A stretch of 64,000 bases of DNA from Prevotella aurantiaca JCM 15754 (GTDB lineage Bacteria > Bacteroidota > Bacteroidia > Bacteroidales > Bacteroidaceae), in NCBI RefSeq assembly GCF_000614025.1, contig NZ_BAKF01000002.1, positions 79,061 through 143,060 of the forward strand. The letters run 5' to 3'. This document shows positions 44,461-54,050 of the stretch, in pieces; within the stretch, counting starts at the first letter, position 1; the number at the start of each line of letters is the position of its first letter. The notes under the pieces are model-generated. The model worked only from the letters and a program-made list of their open reading frames with translations, was not told the DNA's origin and ran no database searches. The position numbers and the translations under genes are program-made.

Positions 44461-44492
44461 TGCAAACGAAACTGCAAACGAAACTGCAAACA
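44461..44492. repeat. short 12-bp tandem repeat
   Basis: TGCAAACGAAAC occurs twice in a row, then TGCAAACA, at the 3' end of the Schlafen-type gene. Copy number could vary. Confidence 0.6.
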
Positions 44493-44494
44493 AG

Positions 44495-46219
44495 CTACTT
44501 TTGTATTCTCTTGTATCTCACATTGTTAGGGATGCTATCTTCCGTTTGCTCTATCTCTTTTTCTTGGACTAATTCTGCAAACAGACGCGATACCATTGAG
44601 CGGTCTTTTTCTTGCAATTTTAGCAATTCACGAGCTTCGGTATTGTTAATCGTATCAATTGAATCCAGATACCTTAGAATAGCCTCTTTCTGTCGAGCCT
44701 TATTCTGTTTCTTCCTCTTTACGTAGTCTATCTTGTCTTCTGTGCTTTTGCGCTTGCTGACATGAAGTATGTAGACTAAACCAGAAGTTTTACCTGTTGA
44801 CTCGACGAATCCCAATTCTTGCAAGTTGTCCAATATGGTCTGTAGACGATATTGGCTGATATTTGGCGTTTCTGCCAATTCTGCCAATGTTACTTTTCCT
44901 CGTTTAACAATCTCCGATAAAACGAAAAGCTGGTCTAACTTCAGTGAACGTCCTGCTTTATTTTCATAGAGGAGTGACAACTCTATCAATTTCTCCGTCT
45001 TTACCTCCGCCTTAATACGGAAGATAACTGAAGTCTCTGTTTCTTCAGGCATAGGCAGTGCCTTTCCTTTCTTCAACAAGTCTGTGAAAATCTTGTCAAA
45101 ACCGCTTCCTGCTTTCTCTGCCAATCCGATTTCACGCAGAATGTCCATTACATTGGGATTTCTGGGATTGGTTTTACGCAGATAGTTATCCACCGTCACA
45201 CCTTCAGGGAATGTGCCTGGGCTTTCTATTTCAAGGTAGCCTCCATCATCATATTTGCGGATTTCAATAATCTGCTGGCGACTTATATCCCTATGAGCCA
45301 AAGCGTTGATAAGCAGCTCGCGAATAACAATCTCGGAATAATCTTCTACGTATTCTCGGAATAATCCAAAGACGAACTCCTTCTGCTTTATTTCTGCCTT
45401 CAACTGATTGAAACAACCTTCTGCTACCTCTACGATGTTGCCTTTATATTCGTATGGGCGATAAGTGCCATCCGAGAAATAGTGGATGTATTTCACCTGA
45501 TAATAAGGCAATTCTCTCAGAGCTCGGTCATTACCTATAAATAGCAAACCTGTCGTTGTCGGCAGAATCCCATCATTGTCTTCTCGTATCATTCCAAGTG
45601 AGTCCAAAAGATCTTCATCCGTCTTGTCAAGATACGGACTCTCGGCATTTTTTGCTTCAATAAGGTTTCGCAACCGTGCAAGACGCTTTTGGTCAATCCA
45701 GTCTTTCCCTACTTTCCACGTCTGTTGGTCATAGACTATCATACCTTTCTCTGCCAAGATTGTTGACATTTCGTATGGTTCAATGGGTCTGTTGCCATCA
45801 TTGGAACGGATAAGGAATTCTCCACGGCTGGTACGATGCATCTGGCTGGAGAAAGGTATTTCAAGTAGCAGCAAGTCACATCCGTCAACCTTCAGTGTAT
45901 GAGGAATAAGAGTAATGGTGGGGAAAGTCCTATCCTGTACCTGTTTGATAAGGTCAAACACTTTCTGATTATCATACTTGAACTCTTGGTTGACTTCCTT
46001 GGTTCCGTCAACAATTCCCACAAATAGAAATCCGCCTTTTAGATTTGCAAAAGCCACCACATCACGAGCCATTTCCTCATAGTTCGGCGCGAAGTTCTTG
46101 TGCGACTTGCCGAAAGCTCGTTTGTCTTCAAGTTGTTCTTTGAAATCCATGATGTCACACTCTCCCTTTTCCAAAAGAGAGTAGAACCATTGCATGCTAA
46201 GTTTTGTATATTTCTTCAT
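44495..46219 (-). CDS. AlbA_2 (Schlafen-like) ATP-binding protein with winged helix
   Basis: A 574-residue protein. N-terminal AlbA_2 domain (about residues 15-150): LEKGECDIMDFKEQL, MARDVVAFANLKGGFLFVGIVDGT, LLEIPFSSQMHRTSRGEFLIRSNDGNRPI. Centre: ATP-binding block typical of this family (IVIRELLINALAHRDISRQQ, GGYLEIESPGTFPEGVTVDNYL). The C terminus has a winged helix (LDQLFVLSEIVKRGKVTLAELAETPNISQYRLQTILDNLQELGFV). Related proteins are nucleic-acid-binding regulators or RNA-cutting defence proteins. It is separated by 200 bases from HerA and may have its own transcription. Full length. Confidence 0.75.
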   Translation of the reverse strand: MKKYTKLSMQWFYSLLEKGECDIMDFKEQLEDKRAFGKSHKNFAPNYEEMARDVVAFANLKGGFLFVGIVDGTKEVNQEFKYDNQKVFDLIKQVQDRTFPTITLIPHTLKVDGCDLLLLEIPFSSQMHRTSRGEFLIRSNDGNRPIEPYEMSTILAEKGMIVYDQQTWKVGKDWIDQKRLARLRNLIEAKNAESPYLDKTDEDLLDSLGMIREDNDGILPTTTGLLFIGNDRALRELPYYQVKYIHYFSDGTYRPYEYKGNIVEVAEGCFNQLKAEIKQKEFVFGLFREYVEDYSEIVIRELLINALAHRDISRQQIIEIRKYDDGGYLEIESPGTFPEGVTVDNYLRKTNPRNPNVMDILREIGLAEKAGSGFDKIFTDLLKKGKALPMPEETETSVIFRIKAEVKTEKLIELSLLYENKAGRSLKLDQLFVLSEIVKRGKVTLAELAETPNISQYRLQTILDNLQELGFVESTGKTSGLVYILHVSKRKSTEDKIDYVKRKKQNKARQKEAILRYLDSIDTINNTEARELLKLQEKDRSMVSRLFAELVQEKEIEQTEDSIPNNVRYKRIQK

Positions 46220-46419
46220 CTTCTATATCATTATAACGTATGAAATACCGTTGATATTATGATATTTAGGCTTATATTCTGATGCCGTTATCAGATATCT
46301 CGATAGACGTAGACAATTCTGCCAATAGTGGAATCCATGTTCCCACACGGTAATGGCATTGAACCATTTCCAACTTTGAATTTGTTGCCAGCATATTACT
46401 CGTATAAAGATGTCGCTGT

Positions 46420-48324
46420 TCAAATGTCATATTCATATTCTTTGCAAAAATTTTGTGTGTTAAACTCCGCTGTTCCCCAATGCTCATCCAAGTCCACATT
46501 CTCACTCTGAGGTTGACATTCGCTTGGTAATTCTCCCACTTGTACAATTACGGGCAAGTCAGCTATTACCCCCGAAAGTACACACGCCCCCACTGGAAGT
46601 ATAGGCAAGGATTCTACTGACACCTTATCAAGATAAGATATTGCCTTTTCTACCATCTCTATATCTCTATTGTTTACCAATCTATGTATCAGATAATTGT
46701 GCAATTGGGATATAATCGTGGGAGATATATCTGATGGACGTTGACTTGCAAGAATCAAAAACACGCCAAACTTGCGCCCTTCTTTGATAATTTCTTCAAA
46801 TGTTTCTAAACGAAAATCTTTCCAAGCCTCACTTTCTCGATTCGATTCGTATGATAAAATATTATGCGCTTCGTCTATTATAATATGTAAAGTATTTGAT
46901 AGAGTGTCCCCCCTGAGATTTTTATGTTCTTTATATAACTTAGTACAGAGAAGTAAGGGAATCAACTTTTTCATGGAGGTGTTGACCTTATTTAAATCTA
47001 TGATGGCCAAGTTATATTCACCCCATAGATCGTCAGTTGTCACCTTAAAAACTTTAGTAAAATCTTTCGCAAAACTTTTAAGTCTATTTATTACAGGTGC
47101 AATATGTTCGTTGACAGCGCGGTTGTTTAAAACATCCATTATTAACTGGATGTACAAATAGTGAATGATTTTTTCTATTACATCATTGGGCGCAATATAA
47201 CAATCTACTGCTTTGTACACATCAAGGTTATAAATATCTGGCCAATATTTTTCATCACTGAAGAATTTTCTATTACTCCCTGTGCCTGTATAAAAGCACT
47301 GTTGAGATCCATGCCAAGAAAGGTCGCTCTGCAACCCCACCTCAACACCATCTTCTTTTTTGTGGGGTAAAATATTTTCCAAGTAATCAAGCAGGAGTTT
47401 ACCTTTTGCTCCATCTGACATTTTTACGACACGTTCAACCTGATGACGAAGTATTCCCTTTAAATATTCCGATGTATTTTCCTTTGTTTGAACATTCTCA
47501 TACAAGTTTAACGCTCGTTTAATAAAAGGCTGTTGCGTCTTCTCTGTTGCACTCGCCATAATGTACAATAGCTCTGGTTCCAATATATCATTTTCTGAGA
47601 TAGGTAAGCAGTCTCCTCCTTCATAATGCGTACTTATTTTATATGTCTTCTTTTTTGCAATGATAGATGAAACGCCAGAATACTCTCCGTTGAAGTCAAA
47701 CACAACAAATCTTGCATTTTCTTTAAAGGACAGGGAGGAATCAGCTTGCTTAAACAAGTTATGGAGTATGGAAGTAAGCGTATAACTCTTGCCACTTCCT
47801 GTATTCCCAAAAATTCCGATGTGGCTTGTCAAAAGCTTTGAAATGCCTATTTCAATTGGTATGTTGTCATCTGTCAGAAGATAACCAATGTTAATAGTGG
47901 CATTGCCTGACCCAAATGTATGTATTTTACGGAATTCCTCCACATCCAGAAGTTGACACACGTTGCCAATTAGAGGCATTTCCTTTATCCCCTTGTAGTA
48001 CTTCCCATTATCAAAATACCCAAGCAGTTTTATGGATAATTGCCGAAACATTTCCTCGCCTTGTGAGACATAGTCGTTATGAGTTGGATGTACCTCTTTC
48101 AGAGTTTCCGACTCAACTTTCCCGACTAATGTGGTATATCCCTTTAATAACTTAACATATCCTCCAACACTAACATTCTTTATTAGTTCTCCCTTGTACA
48201 CCAAATGCGGCAAATTCTTGTTTTGATCAACTTTGATCAAAATAAGTCGACCTTCTACCGCTACCACTTCTCCTATCCGAAAAATAGCATCTCTGGTATA
48301 ATCTATGTTGGAATAATTAGTCAT
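46420..48324 (-). CDS. HerA-family ATPase (partner of SIR2)
   Basis: A 634-residue ATPase: N-terminal beta barrel (about residues 10-80, EVVAVEGRLILIKVDQ), Walker A GIFGNTGSGKSYT (GNTGSGKS at 173-180), a helical insert, Walker B LHIIIDEAHNIL near residue 485, sensor region FGVFLILASQRPSDISPTIISQLHNYLIHRLVN, the signature of HerA translocases. HerA assembles as a hexameric ring. In known SIR2-HerA anti-phage systems it activates or supports NAD+ loss or nuclease action by the SIR2 partner. The ATG is two bases after the SIR2 stop, so it is translationally coupled. The 46220-46419 gap holds no gene. Confidence 0.9.
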   Translation of the reverse strand: MTNYSNIDYTRDAIFRIGEVVAVEGRLILIKVDQNKNLPHLVYKGELIKNVSVGGYVKLLKGYTTLVGKVESETLKEVHPTHNDYVSQGEEMFRQLSIKLLGYFDNGKYYKGIKEMPLIGNVCQLLDVEEFRKIHTFGSGNATINIGYLLTDDNIPIEIGISKLLTSHIGIFGNTGSGKSYTLTSILHNLFKQADSSLSFKENARFVVFDFNGEYSGVSSIIAKKKTYKISTHYEGGDCLPISENDILEPELLYIMASATEKTQQPFIKRALNLYENVQTKENTSEYLKGILRHQVERVVKMSDGAKGKLLLDYLENILPHKKEDGVEVGLQSDLSWHGSQQCFYTGTGSNRKFFSDEKYWPDIYNLDVYKAVDCYIAPNDVIEKIIHYLYIQLIMDVLNNRAVNEHIAPVINRLKSFAKDFTKVFKVTTDDLWGEYNLAIIDLNKVNTSMKKLIPLLLCTKLYKEHKNLRGDTLSNTLHIIIDEAHNILSYESNRESEAWKDFRLETFEEIIKEGRKFGVFLILASQRPSDISPTIISQLHNYLIHRLVNNRDIEMVEKAISYLDKVSVESLPILPVGACVLSGVIADLPVIVQVGELPSECQPQSENVDLDEHWGTAEFNTQNFCKEYEYDI

Positions 48325-48326
48325 TG

Positions 48327-49502
48327 TTATGATATCAGGTTGGCAAGTGGTTCAAAGACGAACTTGTTAATGGACTCAAGGTCGAACAGTTTAAGGTCAG
48401 CCAAGTAACTTTTGAATTTTTCGTCAGAAGAGGCTTTTCGGTAATTCTCTGGTGTTAGGATAAGAATATTTGGATTGATAATGTTCCCACCCTTTGACAG
48501 ATTACTGCGAATGATGCTTTTCTGCTCTTCATTGAAAGAAAAAACAATAATCTGAAGGGTAGGATTGGCATTGGCGGCTCGAACAGTAATCTGGACGATG
48601 TGTTCATCTGCAAAGGAAAAACCTGCAACAAACAATACGGAGTTACTACGTTCCAACGCATTGGAATATAGACGCATCAGTTCATAAAAGTGCAAATCTA
48701 TTACCGACTCTCGGAACTTTTCCTTTCGTGGATTCACCATCACGAGAGCTTTGTAATGCTGAAGAAAACTTTTCAAAACGGAAGATTGATGACCAATTCT
48801 TGCAGAGTCGGAAACAATCATGTCATGCAAATCATTATACTCCTCAAAACTATATATTAGGTCTCTCTCTCTTAAGGCTTTAATGTCTTCACGTAGCGTA
48901 AATAAAACCTCGTGGCTCATGTCGTATACAATTTCCCCATCTGCCACAGATGCCCAATTGATTGAACCGTGAACTTTTAGGTAGTTAAAGACGGGTATCG
49001 TTGCCGTTGTATGGTACAACGGACTAACTTTTGATACAACATTTGAGAATGCGCTTTCATTGAATGTCGGTTTCATCTGCCCTTTGAAACCTTGGTTAAA
49101 CTCAATGCCAAGATTCTCGGCCACTTCTTCTACCAAGTTGTCGATATTTGTGGTGAAGACGTTTATCTGTTTATCTAACAGCCCAATATGTCTTCTAGCT
49201 ATAATTTTATTCCATACTTGAAGGAATTGGGCGTATTGGAATAGAACTTTGTTTTTCCGTGCCCTTTGTTCTTCATCCAAATCTTCTATGCATGGAAACA
49301 TGACGTTTTCAACGTACTTTACGAGAATATTCGTCTCTATAGCATTACGAGTGGTTGGCGAATCCTTGTCCGTTGTGGATAGCTCCGTCAGCCATTGCTC
49401 AACATTGCCCAATGTCGATAAAAATGGGCAGGACAGTCCAGAGCCAAATAAAAAATTTATATGGCACGACTGAACGTATTGTTTGATTCTTTCAATTGTC
49501 AT
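48327..49502 (-). CDS. SIR2-family NAD-binding defence protein
   Basis: A 391-residue protein with the sirtuin-like NADase core: NFLFGSGLSCPFLSTLG (Gly20-Ser21-Gly22 in place of GAG), FTTNIDNLVEE (T-T-N-x-D, residues 117-121), the active-site His in NYLKVHGSINW (His178) and VLFVAGFSFADEHI (residues 294-301). No zinc-binding Cys set is visible, as in bacterial defence SIR2 proteins. Such proteins degrade NAD+ on infection and stop growth. The next gene, HerA, starts two bases after the stop. It follows the McrC-like gene by 11 bases. SIR2-HerA pairs are a known defence type. Confidence 0.9.
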   Translation of the reverse strand: MTIERIKQYVQSCHINFLFGSGLSCPFLSTLGNVEQWLTELSTTDKDSPTTRNAIETNILVKYVENVMFPCIEDLDEEQRARKNKVLFQYAQFLQVWNKIIARRHIGLLDKQINVFTTNIDNLVEEVAENLGIEFNQGFKGQMKPTFNESAFSNVVSKVSPLYHTTATIPVFNYLKVHGSINWASVADGEIVYDMSHEVLFTLREDIKALRERDLIYSFEEYNDLHDMIVSDSARIGHQSSVLKSFLQHYKALVMVNPRKEKFRESVIDLHFYELMRLYSNALERSNSVLFVAGFSFADEHIVQITVRAANANPTLQIIVFSFNEEQKSIIRSNLSKGGNIINPNILILTPENYRKASSDEKFKSYLADLKLFDLESINKFVFEPLANLIS

Positions 49503-49513
49503 AGGATAACACT

Positions 49514-51829
49514 TTATATCTTGTCTATGTGAGATGTTTTTACTCTGCGCTCGCGAACTTCTTCCATCGTCATGGAAACACCTCGCAACGCATTCTGATA
49601 GATACCATACTTCATCGGCCCCTCTTCAAAAGCACAGAAATCTCCAAGATTGAACACAAGACGGTGTGAGGGAGTTACATTAGGGAACTCTTTTGTGCCA
49701 ACTGACATCACTGGATACAAACCATATACCCATGTATCGACCACAGCTGCAATATATTTAATATGTGACACATCTATCCCCTTAGTCGTGGCCATACGTC
49801 CTGGACTAAAAGTTTTGGCAATGCCTTTTTTGTAATTTTCTCGTGGTTCATTAACCTCCCTATCAGGAACAGCAAGGTAAACAATCCATTTCCCAGGCTC
49901 TTCATCAGAGTAGTAAAGCCCCTTTTGTGGTATGCTCTTTACAAGCAATGTTTTACGGGCATTTGTATCTTTTAGCCATGCCTCTATCTGCTCTCTTAAC
50001 ACCTGTTCGCTACTATTTGGGTCAAGAATAAGATTTCCATTCTTATCCGCCACCATTTTTCCTGGTTTCAAGGGAAAGGCTCCAATGCCAATCTTGTCAA
50101 TGGCATTCTTGTAATAGTATTCTGAAAAGTTCTCCTTAGTGACGTTGCCAGGGAACAAAACATATCCACCTATCACCTCGCGTTTCAGGTTATCTTTTCC
50201 CTCCTGTGTATAATAAATGGCATCCCTATAACGATGCATTTGGTTTATCGCGCCAACAGGTGGCACGTCAAGGCCACCCTTTCGGGCATCAGCTATACGG
50301 TATTTAGCATCAAAGAGGTAAGTGTATTGTATATCGTCATCTTGTTTAGAAAGTCGCAATACAATATCAGGACGCTGCACTGTCGTAAGTGTGTCTGTAC
50401 CCTCGATAGAAGAAGGATAAGAGGTTTGTTCATCATCCACGTCAATCTCCTCAACCTGAGCATTGTACATTACAGAAACCTCCACATTGTCCTTTTTTAA
50501 TTTCACTTCCGACTGTGAACCATACACCAACTGACGCACAAATCCCGATGTTAGTTCCCGACCAGTAGTGTCAACCTCAGCCAAATCGCCCATAATATCT
50601 TTGACGATATTCTTAACCTTGATAAAACACCAGATTTCGTAAAGTTCGGAAATGTCCTTCACTTCCAACTTTCGCATTCCCTCTTCCAGTTCATATCCGC
50701 AAGAGAGTTCCACCCAATTCTTGAATATGTCTTTATAGCCTCTGGCCCGTTTCATGACCAGCGAATCCTGTGAGAAACCCTTGAATTGACCTATTCCCTT
50801 GAAGAAACGATGATTCTGGAGGGTAGAAAGCTCCTTGTGCATTGCGTCAAGATTGTTGGCTATCTTCGCATCATCAGCCTTTAACTGCACTTTGATATGC
50901 TCTCTAATGATGCCAAACCTGCGGTAAAGTTCTTTAATGACATATTTTAGAAAACGATTCTCCACAGTATCCTTGGAGAGATACATTTCTTCTGAGCGGA
51001 AAAGATGTTTTGGGTCTTCTTTAAATTCGGCATACTCATTCTCTTGTTCTGGGGAGATATATCTCAAACGGTCGGCACGCTCATAGCGAACGGCAGTCTT
51101 TAATCTACGTTTTGGCGAGTTAATGATGATATGGGTGTTCCTGATGATGTCGTTATAACACGATTGAAATATCTGCCACCAAATCAATTCTGATGACTCA
51201 CCAGCTTTGGTCTTGAATGAAAGATAGGTATTCTTCAGAAAGGCATAAGATAGCATGCTATACTCCTGTTCTATATCTCTGATAATTGATTTCATATCAG
51301 AGCGATAGTTCATCTTGTAGCTTAGCACCTCCGTACAAAAACCTAAAGTTCCTTCTACACCGCCAATAGTGTAAGTGAAGTCGAAGTCAACAAGACCAAC
51401 TTGATTGTTGAAGTTCAACGTAGCATAATATCTGCCATCATCACTTACGATTGCGTTCTTCAACTCATTGAACTTGATGGCATGTCCCGAAAGACTCATA
51501 CGGCAGCTATCCAGCGGCTTTCCATCCTTGCCAGAAATAATAAGCGCATAGTCTGTGTTTTCAAAGAAGTAGGCCGTATGAAAAGACATACCATCCTCCA
51601 TGGGCTTTTCGCCAAAGACAAATGTCACGTCCTTGTCTTTGCCTGTAAAGCGGGACTTTATCTGTTCCTTGCTTTCGTCATCACACTTAACACCAAGGTT
51701 ATTGATGGTTTCTCTAATGCGACGACCATAGTTAGCACACGAGAACCTAATTTCCAAATCCCCGTTGCTAACCTTCAATGTATTGAAAGTCCCGTTCATA
51801 ATTTCTGATTTAACCCCAATAAGAAACAA
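49514..51829 (-). CDS. McrC-like DUF2357/PD-(D/E)XK nuclease subunit
   Basis: A 771-residue protein. A beta-rich N-terminal part (about 1-160) precedes a DUF2357-type helical domain (about 170-430, with RSEEMYLSKDTVENRFLKYVIKELYRRF) and a nuclease core: YEIWCFIK (Glu398), RPDIVLRL (Asp488), TYLFDAKYRI (Asp507 and Lys509), giving an E-PD-D-x-K active site. A C-terminal ASCH/PUA-like region (about 640-771) has PEKWIVY-like and GIYQNALRGV segments. McrC-like proteins cut DNA when driven by a McrB partner. It overlaps the McrB-like gene by 20 bases if started at Met1; Met11 (MNGTFNTL) would give a 10-base gap. Confidence 0.8.
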   Translation of the reverse strand: MFLIGVKSEIMNGTFNTLKVSNGDLEIRFSCANYGRRIRETINNLGVKCDDESKEQIKSRFTGKDKDVTFVFGEKPMEDGMSFHTAYFFENTDYALIISGKDGKPLDSCRMSLSGHAIKFNELKNAIVSDDGRYYATLNFNNQVGLVDFDFTYTIGGVEGTLGFCTEVLSYKMNYRSDMKSIIRDIEQEYSMLSYAFLKNTYLSFKTKAGESSELIWWQIFQSCYNDIIRNTHIIINSPKRRLKTAVRYERADRLRYISPEQENEYAEFKEDPKHLFRSEEMYLSKDTVENRFLKYVIKELYRRFGIIREHIKVQLKADDAKIANNLDAMHKELSTLQNHRFFKGIGQFKGFSQDSLVMKRARGYKDIFKNWVELSCGYELEEGMRKLEVKDISELYEIWCFIKVKNIVKDIMGDLAEVDTTGRELTSGFVRQLVYGSQSEVKLKKDNVEVSVMYNAQVEEIDVDDEQTSYPSSIEGTDTLTTVQRPDIVLRLSKQDDDIQYTYLFDAKYRIADARKGGLDVPPVGAINQMHRYRDAIYYTQEGKDNLKREVIGGYVLFPGNVTKENFSEYYYKNAIDKIGIGAFPLKPGKMVADKNGNLILDPNSSEQVLREQIEAWLKDTNARKTLLVKSIPQKGLYYSDEEPGKWIVYLAVPDREVNEPRENYKKGIAKTFSPGRMATTKGIDVSHIKYIAAVVDTWVYGLYPVMSVGTKEFPNVTPSHRLVFNLGDFCAFEEGPMKYGIYQNALRGVSMTMEEVRERRVKTSHIDKI

Positions 51830-54047
51830 AATGCTCTCGATGAAGAATCTCTATCATTTCATCAAGTTTCTTCATACTTTCACTCTTCTCCACATCCCCA
51901 AAGTGCTTTGTCATAACGGCTTTAAGCATACTGAGAACCGTTGTCTGGCCGTATTTATCTGCGGTCTGTGTCAGGCCTCCAATAGCCGTTATTCTGTCAT
52001 CGTTGGCATCAACCGAAAGCTTAGTCTCGTCACCCTCAATACGACTCAATATCTTCATCAAAGAAAATTCATCCAAAGCCCTTGCGGTGCTGTTATAACC
52101 AAAGTCCATGGCACTGCTCACATAGAGCATCGCCTCGTTTGCCGAACGATAGCCCAATTTGAATGGAGTTCCTTCAAGCAGTTTGTTGACATCTGTCAGG
52201 AAGTTGATAATCTTGGTAGAAATGTTTCCCAGATGGTCTTTAATCTCACCTGCCTTGATAGGGCGATTAACCAATAGCCCGATTTCTTTAGCCGAGAGTT
52301 GGGGAACAACTTGTTCTGATGTTCCATCAAGGAATTTTACGAAATCTACATCGTTCATTTCTATGGACATGGCACGGTCAAGCACCTTGCGAGAGAACGA
52401 GAAGGTGGTTTCATCCATATTCACCGTTCCCATGACAATGAGGTTTGGAGGCAGGGTCAGCCCTTTTTCTCGGAACTGCTTGGCAAGAGCCTCAGATTTT
52501 CCTGCAAGCTTTGTTATCATTTTAGCACATACAACCTCACCAAAATCTTTGAAGGGTTTGACAATGGGATCAGTCCAATAATTCCCGTCCTCGTCAGCGT
52601 ATCTGCTTTCGATAGCACTAAGAAACTCTGCGAAATACTCTTCAACAGGCGCAAGATTCATTTCGTCAAGACAAAGAAAATATGGCGTTCTCTTGTCTAA
52701 CCATGCTTTGGCGACAAATTCAATAAATGGCGTATATTCGTAGTGTTCACCATCCTTGCCTATGTTAGACTTATAGCCAACCACATCCATAGAATTGTGC
52801 CAATTTGGTTTCACCTGGATCAACTCAAAATTCTTTGGGCGTTGATTTTTCCAACGGGTATCTTCTTCTGCGTCAGACAGCGTCACACTCGCCTGAGCAA
52901 GTTTCCTCACAATCTGACTCTTTCCCGTTCCACTGATACCAGCAAGAAGGATGAATGGCTTAGTACGGATGGCGGATAGATAATATTTGTAATCACGTGT
53001 TATTGTATTGGATTCCGATTTTTCAATTGGATTGTAATCTAGAATCCCAAGTGCGTCTTTAGCACCCTCATAAATAGATTTCATAAGCACTGTATATTCT
53101 TTTTTGACTTCTTCTGCTTGATTATTAAATATGAATGGCAACCGTTCTATAATGTAAGGTTTTGCCGATGCCTCTGTTCTTTCATCATAGAAGGGCTTAA
53201 AGGGTGAATTGTTGATATTTCGACTCTCAATCTGATAGCATAACTCAAGAAAATGTTTGAAATGCTTATTTGCCATACTATAAAACCCAGCCGGATTATT
53301 AGAACGCTCATCACCAAATATAAATAAAGGAGACTTTTGTAGGATAATATTCGTCAAGGAAACCCTATCTTCTATAGCAGACATCACATCCTCTGCACTT
53401 GATATGGTTTTGCGAGCTTGGTAGCCATTTTGTTTATTAGCACGAATGGTCAACGATATATGAGAAGAATTTGAAAGAAGGAAATTAGAGAAATATACTG
53501 AATCTTTCTTGCTCTCTTTCAAATCGTTACGATGTATTTCTACTCGGTAATTTAATTCGCATAAAAATGCCGACAACACATATCTGAACCACGTTCTGAA
53601 ATCAATGTGCGTTGGGCACGGAAACAGTTTGCCCAATTTGAAAATCAAAGTATTTATTGAAACTTCGTGTTCATCGATCTTTATAGACTGCATTAAGGAA
53701 AACAACGCACATAATGCGGAAAGAGCTTTGTCAATGAATTCAGTCCTTTCAACTTTTGCTGCTTTTGCCAAAATTGCAGCTACATATCCTAAATTAGACT
53801 GAACATTATTCTGTTCCCTAATGGCATCTAAAGCTGTTTGCCCTTTGGTTAGTTCCATTTTTAGCAATCCTATTCGGAACATCTCTTTGGCCCTGGATCT
53901 GCCATCTGAGCTATTAATGCCCAGTGCTTCCGTAAAGTTACTGGCTCCTTCGGGCATAATTCCATATAAGACAGAATCATTCCAAGAACTCCAAATATCC
54001 AATAGGGTATTGTAGTAACTATATATGCATTTTAATTCACCAACCAT
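51810..54047 (-). CDS. McrB-like AAA+ ATPase
   Basis: A 745-residue protein. Residues 1-350 form a helical region with no recognised DNA-binding domain. The McrB-type AAA core: Walker A ILLAGISGTGKSQIV (GISGTGKS at 370-377), Walker B YFLCLDEMNLAPVEEYF (Asp461-Glu462), sensor LIVMGTVNMDETTFSFSRKVLDRA (541-558), where McrB GTPases have MNTADRS-like motifs. It probably assembles as a ring that moves DNA or activates the McrC-like nuclease. It starts three bases after the methyltransferase stop. GTP versus ATP use cannot be told. Confidence 0.85.
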   Translation of the reverse strand: MVGELKCIYSYYNTLLDIWSSWNDSVLYGIMPEGASNFTEALGINSSDGRSRAKEMFRIGLLKMELTKGQTALDAIREQNNVQSNLGYVAAILAKAAKVERTEFIDKALSALCALFSLMQSIKIDEHEVSINTLIFKLGKLFPCPTHIDFRTWFRYVLSAFLCELNYRVEIHRNDLKESKKDSVYFSNFLLSNSSHISLTIRANKQNGYQARKTISSAEDVMSAIEDRVSLTNIILQKSPLFIFGDERSNNPAGFYSMANKHFKHFLELCYQIESRNINNSPFKPFYDERTEASAKPYIIERLPFIFNNQAEEVKKEYTVLMKSIYEGAKDALGILDYNPIEKSESNTITRDYKYYLSAIRTKPFILLAGISGTGKSQIVRKLAQASVTLSDAEEDTRWKNQRPKNFELIQVKPNWHNSMDVVGYKSNIGKDGEHYEYTPFIEFVAKAWLDKRTPYFLCLDEMNLAPVEEYFAEFLSAIESRYADEDGNYWTDPIVKPFKDFGEVVCAKMITKLAGKSEALAKQFREKGLTLPPNLIVMGTVNMDETTFSFSRKVLDRAMSIEMNDVDFVKFLDGTSEQVVPQLSAKEIGLLVNRPIKAGEIKDHLGNISTKIINFLTDVNKLLEGTPFKLGYRSANEAMLYVSSAMDFGYNSTARALDEFSLMKILSRIEGDETKLSVDANDDRITAIGGLTQTADKYGQTTVLSMLKAVMTKHFGDVEKSESMKKLDEMIEILHREHFVSYWG

Positions 54048-54050
54048 ATG

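Noticed and set aside
44461..44492. Short tandem repeat as a CRISPR array
   Set aside because: Two 12-bp units without spacers, and no cas gene in the window; no CRISPR array was found elsewhere.
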